A stretch of 15,595 nt of DNA from Gemmatimonadota bacterium. GTDB lineage: Bacteria > Gemmatimonadota > Gemmatimonadetes > Gemmatimonadales > GWC2-71-9. This document shows, in pieces, positions 7,034 through 13,475 of the stretch. Every line of letters begins with the position of its first letter. Positions within the stretch are counted from its first letter, which is position 1. Location of the stretch: positions 1 to 15,595 of the forward strand of contig JAGGAG010000089.1 of assembly GCA_017889745.1 (NCBI GenBank), read 5' to 3'. A program made the translations under genes and the position numbers. The notes under the pieces were generated by a model. It saw nothing but the letters and a program-made list of their open reading frames with translations, had not been told where the DNA came from and did no database searches.

Positions 7034-7062
7034 AAGGTATCGTGCAGGGTGGGACGCGGCAA
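7034..7062 (-). promoter_or_regulatory. Candidate promoter of tRNA-Leu
   Basis: On the minus strand a TTGCCG (7062-7057) and a TACCTT (7039-7034) are 17 nt apart. Transcription would begin about 5 nt before the mature tRNA 5' end at 7022, giving a very short leader for RNase P. Both boxes are imperfect, so this is a moderate call. The -35 box lies only 9 nt from the -35 box of the divergent smpB promoter. Confidence 0.45.
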
Positions 7063-7071
7063 GCAGTTTGG

Positions 7072-7100
7072 TTGACCGTGCCGAAGTGCGGGCCTATCCT
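7072..7100 (+). promoter_or_regulatory. Predicted promoter of the smpB-pyrF unit
   Basis: TTGACC (7072-7077) and TATCCT (7095-7100) are separated by 17 nt, close to the sigma70 consensus. The start site would be near 7107, leaving only about 6 nt before the smpB ATG at 7113. That is too short for a Shine-Dalgarno sequence. No other good promoter was seen before pyrF ends, so this probably drives smpB through pyrF. Confidence 0.65.
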
Positions 7101-7112
7101 TCACTTGCAACG

Positions 7113-7598
7113 ATGGTTACGCCACTGAAGTCCCTCGCGGAAGACAAGATCTTCGTGGCCCGGAATCCCCGGGCGTCCTACGACTATCACATCCTGGATA
7201 CCTGGGAGGCAGGGGTCGTTCTCACGGGCACCGAGGTGAAATCGCTGCGTGCTGGCAAGGCATCCATCAAGGAGGCCTATGGCCGGGTCCGGAACGGCGA
7301 GGTGTTCGTGGACGGCCTCAACATCACGCCGTATGCGCAGGGGGGGCACTACAATCATGATCCGATGCGCACGCGGAAGCTCCTCCTCCATCGCAAGGAG
7401 ATCGAGCGACTGATCGGCGCCACCGAGCAGAAGGGCCTTACGCTCGTTCCCCTCGAACTCTACTTCCGCCGCGGACGCATCAAGCTCCTTGTGGGGCTGG
7501 GGCGCGGCAAGAAGCACCACGACCGCCGCGAGGACGTCAAGAAGCGCATGGCGGAGCGCGACGTCGCCCGCGCCCTCTCCAGCCGGAACCGCCAATGA
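7113..7598 (+). CDS. smpB: SsrA-binding protein SmpB
   Basis: SmpB binds tmRNA and takes it to stalled ribosomes for trans-translation, which tags the unfinished protein for degradation. The 161 residues match the usual length of about 160. Typical elements are visible in order: the N-terminal NPRASYDYHILDTWEAG, the OB-fold block GTEVKSLRAGKASIKEAY, the middle segment HDPMRTRKLLLHRKEI, and the basic C-terminal tail from about 130 (RGKKHHDRRED, then KKRMAERD) that mimics an anticodon stem in the decoding centre. The ATG at 7113 is preferred over the TTG at 7068, because the predicted transcript begins at about 7107 and conservation begins after it. The stop overlaps the amidase ATG in an ATGA. 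No tmRNA (ssrA) gene was recognised in this window. Confidence 0.96.
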   Translation: MVTPLKSLAEDKIFVARNPRASYDYHILDTWEAGVVLTGTEVKSLRAGKASIKEAYGRVRNGEVFVDGLNITPYAQGGHYNHDPMRTRKLLLHRKEIERLIGATEQKGLTLVPLELYFRRGRIKLLVGLGRGKKHHDRREDVKKRMAERDVARALSSRNRQ

Positions 7599-8800
7599 CA
7601 GGGCTCTGGCTCGCGCTGGCCCTGGCGGCAGGCGCCCCATCCGCGGTCACGATCGCGTCGGTGCGGGGTGAACAGCGGGTACCCGTCTCCATCGGCGCTG
7701 ACGGGGCGCCGATGCTCCAGGCGCGCGCCCTCCTGGCCGCCCTCGGCGGCACCTTCAAGCAGCAGGATGCCTGGCTCGACGTCTTCGTGGCCCGCCAGCA
7801 GCTGCGTTTCCTCCTCGCCACCCCGTACGTGGTGTTCGACGGCAGGGCGCAGCCCCTCGTCTCTGGCGCTATCGTGCAGCGCGACACCGCCTACCTCCCC
7901 CTGCAGCTGGTCACCGACGTGTTGCCGCGGCTCTTCGCCGAGCGTTACCGCTACGACGTCGAGGCGGCACGACTGATGGATGCGGGCTGGCAACTGGTGA
8001 AGGGCAGTGGGGAGGCCGCGCCGATCGAGGCCCCGCCTAAGGCGCGCCGCGGCGGGGCGGCGCCGGCGGGCGGCACCCTGCGACACCAGCACGTGGTCAC
8101 GGTCGACGCCGGGCATGGCGGGGTGGATCCGGGTAACCCCGGCGTGTTCTTTCCGGCCGGGATGAAGGAAAAGGATGTCACGCTGCAGATGAGCCTGCTG
8201 CTCCGCGACGAGCTGCGTTCACGGGGCATTGCCGTGCGGATGACCCGCACGCGTGACACGCTCATCGCGCTCGGCGACCGCGGCGCGTTCTGTACCGAGG
8301 AGTGTGACCTGTTCGTCAGTCTCCACGTCAACTCGCTGCCGCGGCGGCGGGGGTCTTCCGATGTCCGCGGGTTCGAGACGTTCTTCCTTGCCGAGGCCAA
8401 GACTGAAGACGCGGAGCGCGTCGCAAAAATGGAGAACGAGGCGGTCCGCTTCGAGCCCGAGACGGAAGCCACGGCCGAGCAGCAGGGACTCGACTTCATC
8501 CTCAAGGACCTCGCCGCCAACGAGTATCTGCGCGAGTCCGCTCGCCTGGCGGAGTTGATTCAGTCACAGCTCGGCAACGTGAATCCGGGGGGCGACCGGG
8601 GAGTGAAGCAGGCGGGTTTCATGGTGCTCACCACGGCGCGCCGGCCGGCCGTGCTGGTGGAGATGGGTTACAGCACAAACCCGGCGGACGCGCGCCTTCT
8701 CACCAGCAAGGGGTCGCAGCAGCGCATGGCGGCGGCGATCGCGGATGCGGTGGTCGGGTACCTCGCCGACTACGAGCGGAAGACGGGGGACGACTCGTGA
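7595..8800 (+). CDS. N-acetylmuramoyl-L-alanine amidase (Amidase_3)
   Basis: This zinc amidase cuts the bond between N-acetylmuramic acid and L-alanine in peptidoglycan, as in cell separation. The 401 residues begin with a short hydrophobic stretch (2-17) that looks like a signal peptide, so it is probably periplasmic. Residues about 35-125 resemble the copper-amine-oxidase-like N-terminal domain often attached to wall hydrolases. A Pro/Ala/Arg-rich linker spans about 138-160. The catalytic Amidase_3 domain occupies about 166-392, with zinc ligands H174 (DAGHGG), E192 (KEKD) and H244 (SLHVNS), and catalytic E356 (VEMGYSTN). An insert rich in Glu at 265-300 matches the regulatory helix of AmiB/AmiC-type enzymes. 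It overlaps smpB by 4 nt (ATGA) and the next gene by 4 nt (GTGA), so it is inside a coupled operon. Confidence 0.92.
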   Translation: MTGLWLALALAAGAPSAVTIASVRGEQRVPVSIGADGAPMLQARALLAALGGTFKQQDAWLDVFVARQQLRFLLATPYVVFDGRAQPLVSGAIVQRDTAYLPLQLVTDVLPRLFAERYRYDVEAARLMDAGWQLVKGSGEAAPIEAPPKARRGGAAPAGGTLRHQHVVTVDAGHGGVDPGNPGVFFPAGMKEKDVTLQMSLLLRDELRSRGIAVRMTRTRDTLIALGDRGAFCTEECDLFVSLHVNSLPRRRGSSDVRGFETFFLAEAKTEDAERVAKMENEAVRFEPETEATAEQQGLDFILKDLAANEYLRESARLAELIQSQLGNVNPGGDRGVKQAGFMVLTTARRPAVLVEMGYSTNPADARLLTSKGSQQRMAAAIADAVVGYLADYERKTGDDS

Positions 8801-10263
8801 GGCGCGGCCTGCTGGCGGCCGCGCTGCTGGTGCAAGGCTGCGCGTCCTTCAACGCAAACTACAAGGCAAACAAGTACGCCGATGAAGCGCGCCGGCTCGA
8901 CCGCGAGGGCCGCACGCTCGAGGCCGGGGGCTACTGGGGGCGGGCGTCGGTGAAGGCGGATTCGCTCCTCGCCCACAACCCGGACGGCAAGTACGCGGCC
9001 GGTGCGCTCGCGATCAAGGGCGAGGCGTATGCGGCGGTGGGCCAGTGCGGTCAGGCCAGCCGGATTCTCGCCCCGGCCATCGAGCAACTGAAGAGCGAGA
9101 CCGACCGGGAGGAGGCCACGATTGCGCTGGCATCCTGTGAACTGCGGTTGGGGACGCCCGACCTCGCGGCGAGCACGGTCCGACCCGTGACTGAGAGCCA
9201 CGATGGCACCCGCCGGCGGCAGGCGCTGCTGCTGCTCGGCATGGCTGAGCGTCAGGCCGGCCGTGACTCGGCCGCTCTGGCCGCGTTGGCGGGCATTCGC
9301 GGCACGCCGGCGTTGGTGCAGCGCACGCTGGCGTATGCCAGCGCGCACGACGGGGCGGCCGCCACCAGCGCCTTCGATTCGCTCGTGGCGATGCGGGACT
9401 CGACACTGCCGTGGGACTCGCTGCTCACGATCACCGGGCGTACCAATCCGGAGCTGGCGTCCGACTTCACCAGTACGCTCACCCGGAGCAAGACCCTCTC
9501 GCTCGAGAGGTCCGCAGCCCTGTCCTTCGCCGACGCGACTCGACTTGCCGCGGTGGACACGGCCCGGCAGCGCCAGCGCTACGAAGACATCATCCAGATG
9601 GCCGGCTCGGGGGAGTTCGCCGATCGCGCGCGGTTCGACATGGCCAGGATGCGCATTCGTTCCGCCGACAGCATGCCGGACCTGGCCGCGACCCTCCAGG
9701 CGATGCAGGCGCTCGCGGCGGCCGACGGGTCGGTGGCGGCCGCACTGGTTCCACTGCGTTACCGGATCCAGCAGCTGCAACTCCTCATGGACTCGACTGC
9801 ACCGGGGGAGCCGCGGGGTGACATGCGCCGCTTCCTTGCCGCGGAGTTTGCGCGGGACACACTCGATGCTCGTCGGTTGGCCGCATCGCTCTTCGAGAGC
9901 ATCCCCCAGGGGTGGCCCGAGTCGCCCTACGCCGCGAAGGCCTGGCTGGCCGCGCGCCAGTTGACCGGTGACACCACCGATGCCGGCGGCCGGTTCGCCG
10001 CCAGTCCCTATCTGGCGGTACTGCGCGGCGAGGAAGGCGCGACCTACGCGCAGCTCGAGGACTCACTCGCCAACTTCGCGCGCTCGCTCGCCGCCGCGTC
10101 CGTGCCGCAAGCCGCCCGGGGTGCCGGGGCGAAGAGAGCGGACGGGACCGTCGAGCCCGAGGACGCGGACGCACCTGCCGTACGGCGCAACCAGCAGCGC
10201 CAGCGCAGCTCAGCCACTTCCCGCAACCGGGCCGGTGCAGCGTCCGGGGTACCCAAGGAGTAG
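8797..10263 (+). CDS. Uncharacterised lipoprotein with helical repeats
   Basis: I do not recognise a named family. The 488-residue product starts with MRRGLLAAALLVQGC. The short basic and hydrophobic run ending in a cysteine (C15) looks like a lipoprotein signal with an LVQGC lipobox. The mature part is alanine-rich and predicted helical. Repeated patterns such as ADEARRLDREGRTLEAGGYW, GALAIKGEAYAAVGQCGQA and ALLLLGMAERQAGRDSAALA suggest degenerate TPR units over roughly 25-180, and possibly again later. The last 60 residues or so are charged, rich in Ala, Arg, Gln and Pro, and probably disordered. The GTG start overlaps the amidase stop by 4 nt, and the stop touches the pyrD start. A periplasmic, membrane-anchored scaffold or activator for the upstream amidase is a guess from context. 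The start codon could also lie further in, but that would lose the lipobox. Confidence 0.75.
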   Translation: MRRGLLAAALLVQGCASFNANYKANKYADEARRLDREGRTLEAGGYWGRASVKADSLLAHNPDGKYAAGALAIKGEAYAAVGQCGQASRILAPAIEQLKSETDREEATIALASCELRLGTPDLAASTVRPVTESHDGTRRRQALLLLGMAERQAGRDSAALAALAGIRGTPALVQRTLAYASAHDGAAATSAFDSLVAMRDSTLPWDSLLTITGRTNPELASDFTSTLTRSKTLSLERSAALSFADATRLAAVDTARQRQRYEDIIQMAGSGEFADRARFDMARMRIRSADSMPDLAATLQAMQALAAADGSVAAALVPLRYRIQQLQLLMDSTAPGEPRGDMRRFLAAEFARDTLDARRLAASLFESIPQGWPESPYAAKAWLAARQLTGDTTDAGGRFAASPYLAVLRGEEGATYAQLEDSLANFARSLAAASVPQAARGAGAKRADGTVEPEDADAPAVRRNQQRQRSSATSRNRAGAASGVPKE

Positions 10264-10265
10264 TG

Positions 10266-11129
10266 GTGGCCGCACGAGTGGTCTTCGGGGCGCAGTTCCA
10301 GAATCCGATTCTCCTTGCTGCCGGCACTGCGGGTTACGGCCGCGAACTCGCCGGGGTCATGAACCTCCATCGCCTCGGGGGACTCGTCACCAAGGCCGTC
10401 TCGCTCGCGCCCCGCGCGGGCAACGCACCACCGCGGGTCGCCGAGTATCGCGGCGGCATGCTCAACTCCGTGGGCCTGGCAAACCCCGGTCTGGCGTCGG
10501 TGCGGCAGGAACACCTGCCGTGGCTCGCGGCGAACGCGGGCCCCGCGCGCATCATCGTCAACGTCGTGGGGTTCGAACTCGGCGAATACGCAGAGGTCAT
10601 CGAGGGACTCGATGCCGTCGACGGCATCACCGCCTACGAACTGAATCTCTCCTGTCCCAACACCAGCGCGGGCGGCATGGAGTTCGGCGCCGATCCGCAG
10701 TCCGTTCGGCAGATCCTGTCCGATTGCCGCGCGCGCACCCGGCGGCCGCTGATCGCCAAGCTCTCGCCCGTGCTCCCGGACATCGGGGCCATGGCAGTGG
10801 TGGCGCGCGACGCCGGCGCCGACGGCATCTCCGTCGTCAACACGGTGCCCGGAGCCCTCACCCACGACGATGGGAGCCGCCGGCTGGGTCACGGAACAGG
10901 CGGGGTGAGCGGCCCGGCGCTGCTGGCGATCGGCGTGCGCGCCGTGGGCCGCGTGCTCGAGTGCACTGGTGGTATCCCCATCGTGGGCATGGGCGGGGTC
11001 ACCACTGCGGCCGATGCCCGGCAGTACCTGCGGGCCGGTGCCATACTGGTCGCCATCGGGACCGCGGGGCTCGCCGACCCGCGAGTGCCCGAGCGTGTAA
11101 TAGCCCGCCTGGAGCGTGATGTTGCCTGA
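10266..11129 (+). CDS. pyrD: Dihydroorotate dehydrogenase, type 1B catalytic subunit
   Basis: This enzyme oxidises dihydroorotate to orotate, the fourth step of UMP synthesis, using FMN. The 287-residue TIM barrel shows the class 1 features FQNPILLAAGTAGYG (11-25), NSVGLANPG (67-75) and NLSCPNTSAGG (127-137) with catalytic base C130. It also has KLSPVLPD (165-172) and the FMN-phosphate region GGIPIVGMGGV. Class 2 membrane enzymes use serine and have an N-terminal helix, which is absent here. The form is closest to 1B, which normally pairs with the Fe-S/FAD subunit PyrK. No pyrK is in the window. An AAGGAG at 10255-10260 is 5 nt from the GTG at 10266 but only 2 nt from the GTG at 10263, so 10266 is preferred. 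Its 3' end overlaps pyrF by 11 nt. Confidence 0.93.
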   Translation: MAARVVFGAQFQNPILLAAGTAGYGRELAGVMNLHRLGGLVTKAVSLAPRAGNAPPRVAEYRGGMLNSVGLANPGLASVRQEHLPWLAANAGPARIIVNVVGFELGEYAEVIEGLDAVDGITAYELNLSCPNTSAGGMEFGADPQSVRQILSDCRARTRRPLIAKLSPVLPDIGAMAVVARDAGADGISVVNTVPGALTHDDGSRRLGHGTGGVSGPALLAIGVRAVGRVLECTGGIPIVGMGGVTTAADARQYLRAGAILVAIGTAGLADPRVPERVIARLERDVA

Positions 11130-11808
11130 GATCATCGTGGCGCTCGACGTGCCGGACGCCGACGCTGCCCGTCGCCTCCTGGACCGCCTGCCGGCGGCGC
11201 GCTGGGTGAAGGTTGGATCGGTGCTGTTCACCGCGGCCGGACCCGCGCTCATCGCCGACTGCCGCGCCCGCGGCCTGAAGGTGTTCCTCGACCTCAAGTG
11301 GCATGACATCCCGAACACCGTGGCCGGGGCCGTGCGCTCCGCTCGCGACCTGCAAGTATCAATGGCTACGGTACATACGCTTGGTGGAGCGGAGATGATG
11401 TCGGCCGCGGCCGAGGCGGCGGAAGGCGAACTCCTCCTGGTGGGAGTCACGGTGTTGACGTCGCATGACCCGGAGTCATTCGCCCGAGCGGTGGGCCGCA
11501 CGTTGGTCGGGTTGCAGGCCGAGGTTGCCCGGCTTGCCGGCGAGGCCGTCCGGGCCGGGCTCGCCGGCGTGGTCTGTTCTCCTCATGAAGTGGGGACGGT
11601 TGCCGGGGTACTGGGGCCGGGGCACGTCATTGTGGTACCCGGGATCCGACGGCCCGGCGACGCGGCGGGTGATCAAGCGCGGGCGGGCTCTCCGGAGGAC
11701 GCCGCGAAGGCCGGCGCAACCCACCTGGTGGTTGGTCGGCCCATCCTCCAGGCCCCTGATCCTGCCCGGGTTCTCGACGAACTGGTGGCGGCCGCGGCGA
11801 TGGGCTAA
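11119..11808 (+). CDS. pyrF: Orotidine 5'-phosphate decarboxylase
   Basis: This enzyme performs the last step of UMP synthesis, decarboxylating orotidine monophosphate. It is a TIM-barrel homodimer, and 229 residues suits the group I form. D10 in IVALDV and K31 in VKVG contact the substrate. The catalytic network D58-x-K60-x-x-D63 appears in FLDLKWHDIPNTV. The phosphate-binding end is at VPGIRRPGD and LVVGRPIL. The ATG at 11119 follows a GGAG at 11111-11114 by 4 nt. A GTG at 11116 is possible but too close to it. The start lies within the pyrD 3' end, so the two consecutive pathway enzymes are translationally coupled. The alpha ribosomal operon begins 77 nt downstream behind its own promoter, and I see no clear terminator in that gap. 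Confidence 0.95.
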   Translation: MLPEIIVALDVPDADAARRLLDRLPAARWVKVGSVLFTAAGPALIADCRARGLKVFLDLKWHDIPNTVAGAVRSARDLQVSMATVHTLGGAEMMSAAAEAAEGELLLVGVTVLTSHDPESFARAVGRTLVGLQAEVARLAGEAVRAGLAGVVCSPHEVGTVAGVLGPGHVIVVPGIRRPGDAAGDQARAGSPEDAAKAGATHLVVGRPILQAPDPARVLDELVAAAAMG

Positions 11809-11817
11809 CCCGTTCCC

Positions 11818-11846
11818 TTGCGTCAGGATGCGACGGGTGCTAGTTT
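11818..11846 (+). promoter_or_regulatory. Predicted promoter of the alpha operon (rpmJ onward)
   Basis: TTGCGT (11818-11823) and TAGTTT (11841-11846) are 17 nt apart in the 77-nt gap after pyrF. Transcription would start near 11853, giving a leader of about 33 nt before rpmJ. That leader contains GGGAG at 11874-11878, 7 nt from the rpmJ GTG. This supports the ribosomal genes as a separate unit, although read-through from pyrF cannot be excluded. Confidence 0.6.
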
Positions 11847-11885
11847 GATCAGCTGCGTTCTAAACTGGCCTTTGGGAGACTGATC

Positions 11886-12002
11886 GTGAAGGTTCGTTCG
11901 AGTGTCAAACCGATCTGCGAGTTCTGCAAGGTCGTGAAGCGGCAAGGCGTGACGCGGATCATCTGCAAGCGCAATCCCAAGCACAAGCAGCGGCAAGGCT
12001 GA
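11886..12002 (+). CDS. rpmJ: Ribosomal protein bL36
   Basis: This is the smallest large-subunit ribosomal protein, which binds 23S rRNA late in assembly. The 38-residue product starts MKVRSSVKPICEFC and ends KHKQRQG, a textbook bL36 of normal length. C11, C14, C27 and H33 form the zinc ribbon, so this is the zinc-binding (C+) form. The start is GTG, with GGGAG 7 nt upstream. The gene is first in the alpha operon, and rpsM starts 2 nt after its stop. In most bacteria infA precedes rpmJ; here the upstream gene is pyrF. Confidence 0.96.
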   Translation: MKVRSSVKPICEFCKVVKRQGVTRIICKRNPKHKQRQG

Positions 12003-12004
12003 TC

Positions 12005-12385
12005 ATGGCACGTATTGCTGGCGTCGATCTTCCGCGCGAGAAGCGCGTCGAGATCGCTCTGACGTACATCTTCGGTATCGGCCGCCCCACGAGCACCAAG
12101 CTGCTCGCGGAGACGGGTGTCAGCCCCGACACGCGGGTGCGCGACCTGACCGACGCGGAGGTCGCGCGTCTGCGGCAGATGATCGAGCGCTCAGTGAAGG
12201 TCGAAGGGGCGCTCCGCACCGAAACCGCCATGAACATCAAGCGATTGATGGACATTGGCAGCTATCGCGGCGTCCGTCACCGCCGGGGACTTCCGGTGCG
12301 CGGGCAGCGCACCCACACCAATGCGCGGACCAAGAAGGGCCGTCGCGTTGCCATCGCGGGCAAGAAGAAGGCGACGAAGAAGTAA
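12005..12385 (+). CDS. rpsM: Ribosomal protein uS13
   Basis: uS13 sits in the head of the small subunit, contacts the P-site tRNA and forms an inter-subunit bridge. The 126 residues match the family. Conserved features are the start MARIAGVDLPREKRVEIALT, the YIFGIG motif with the helix-hairpin-helix (GRPTSTKLL), the DIGSYRGVRHRRGLPVRGQRT signature around 87-107, and the lysine-rich tail that reaches toward tRNA. It starts 2 nt after rpmJ, with AAGG in the rpmJ end as a possible ribosome-binding site, and ends 2 nt before rpsK. Confidence 0.98.
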   Translation: MARIAGVDLPREKRVEIALTYIFGIGRPTSTKLLAETGVSPDTRVRDLTDAEVARLRQMIERSVKVEGALRTETAMNIKRLMDIGSYRGVRHRRGLPVRGQRTHTNARTKKGRRVAIAGKKKATKK

Positions 12386-12387
12386 TC

Positions 12388-12831
12388 ATGACCACACCGA
12401 CGCAGCCGACCGCTCAGGAACCGGACGCCGCCGCGCCAGCCGCCGCCCCCAAGGCGTCGGGGGCGAAGCGCTCCAAGAAGGCCGTAGAGTCCGAGGGGAT
12501 CGCGCACATTTCCGCGACCTTCAACAACGTGCTGATCACGCTCACCGACATGCGTGGCAACACGCTGGCGTGGGGCACCGCTGGCAAGGCCGGCTTCAAG
12601 GGCTCGAAGAAGTCCACGCCGTTCGCCGCCACCGTCGCCGCCGAGAACTGCGCGCGTGAGGCCATGAACATGGGCCTGCGCCGGGTCCACGTTCGGGTGC
12701 AGGGTCCCGGGAGTGGACGGGAGTCGGCCATCCAGGCACTCGCGTCGGTCGGTCTTCGGGTCGTGTCCATCCGGGATGTCACGCCGATTCCGCACAACGG
12801 CTGCCGTCCCCCCAAGAAGCGTCGGGTCTGA
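12388..12831 (+). CDS. rpsK: Ribosomal protein uS11, N-terminally extended
   Basis: uS11 lies in the small-subunit platform near the mRNA exit. The core, from about residue 36 (GIAHISATFNNVLITLTD), through GNTLAWGTAGKAGFKGSKK, to the ending IRDVTPIPHNGCRPPKKRRV, is strongly conserved. Total length is 147, against about 129 in E. coli. The excess is an N-terminal tail of roughly 30 residues rich in Ala, Pro and Thr (PDAAAPAAAPKASGAK). The ATG at 12388 is 2 nt after the rpsM stop. No internal in-frame ATG precedes the core, so the extension is probably real. No strong Shine-Dalgarno sequence is seen, and translation may be coupled to rpsM. Confidence 0.97.
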   Translation: MTTPTQPTAQEPDAAAPAAAPKASGAKRSKKAVESEGIAHISATFNNVLITLTDMRGNTLAWGTAGKAGFKGSKKSTPFAATVAAENCAREAMNMGLRRVHVRVQGPGSGRESAIQALASVGLRVVSIRDVTPIPHNGCRPPKKRRV

Positions 12832-12834
12832 GCC

Positions 12835-13473
12835 ATGTCACGGTATACTGGAGCAAGCTGCAAGCTGTGCCGGCGCGAGGGAACCAAGCTGTTCCTCAAG
12901 GGCGCCAAGTGCCTCACCGAGAAGTGCCCGGTCGAGCGCCGCGCGTATCCGCCGGGCCAGCATGGCCAGCAGACGCAGGGCCGCGGCCGCAAGACGTCCG
13001 AGTACGCGAAGCAGCTGCGTGAGAAGCAGAAGGTGAAGCGGATCTACGGCCTCTCCGAGAGCCAGTTCCGCAACCTGTTCGACGGCGTTACCCGCGAGGC
13101 CGGCGTGAAGGGCACGAACCTGCTCATCGCCCTCGAGACGCGCCTCGACAACATCGTCTATCGCCTGGGCTTTGCCTCAAGCCGCAAGGCCGCGCGCCAG
13201 CTCATCGGCCACGGTCACGTGGAAGTGAACGGCAAGCGGGTCGACATCCCGTCGTTCCGTGTCCTCCCGGGTCAGGAAGTCCGCGTCGCCCCGTCGAGTC
13301 GCGAGCTGGTGTCGGTCCACATGGCGCAGGAATACGCGTCGCGTGGCCAGCCGGTCTCCTGGCTCAGCATCGACACCGAGAAGGCCTCAGGCCGCCTGCT
13401 CGAGCGTCCGACTCGCGAGGCGATCCCGATCAACGCGCAGGAACAGCTGATCGTCGAGCTGTACTCCAAGTGA
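12835..13473 (+). CDS. rpsD: Ribosomal protein uS4
   Basis: uS4 is a primary 16S rRNA-binding protein that nucleates small-subunit assembly and, in enterobacteria, represses the alpha operon. The 212 residues include an N-terminal zinc motif with C9, C12, C26 and C31 (the C+ form), the RxYPPGQHGQ block (36-45), and the S4 RNA-binding domain with LDNIVYRLGFASSRKAARQL and GHVEVNGKRVDIPSF. The ending EQLIVELYSK is typical. It starts 3 nt after the rpsK stop without an obvious Shine-Dalgarno sequence and ends just before rpoA. Whether this uS4 autoregulates the operon cannot be told. I see no recognised S4 pseudoknot leader before rpmJ, whose predicted leader is only about 33 nt. Confidence 0.98.
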   Translation: MSRYTGASCKLCRREGTKLFLKGAKCLTEKCPVERRAYPPGQHGQQTQGRGRKTSEYAKQLREKQKVKRIYGLSESQFRNLFDGVTREAGVKGTNLLIALETRLDNIVYRLGFASSRKAARQLIGHGHVEVNGKRVDIPSFRVLPGQEVRVAPSSRELVSVHMAQEYASRGQPVSWLSIDTEKASGRLLERPTREAIPINAQEQLIVELYSK

Positions 13474-13475
13474 CC

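Noticed and set aside
6850..7112. tmRNA (ssrA) gene next to smpB
   Set aside because: The only RNA gene found here is a standard 84-nt class II tRNA-Leu. No tag-coding frame or split acceptor arms were seen.
9968..11119. Plus-strand open frame across the lipoprotein end and pyrD
   Set aside because: It is out of frame with both recognised genes and gives an Arg-rich translation with no motif.
10044..11501. Minus-strand open frame opposite pyrD and pyrF
   Set aside because: It is antisense to two confidently assigned enzymes and shows no recognisable features.
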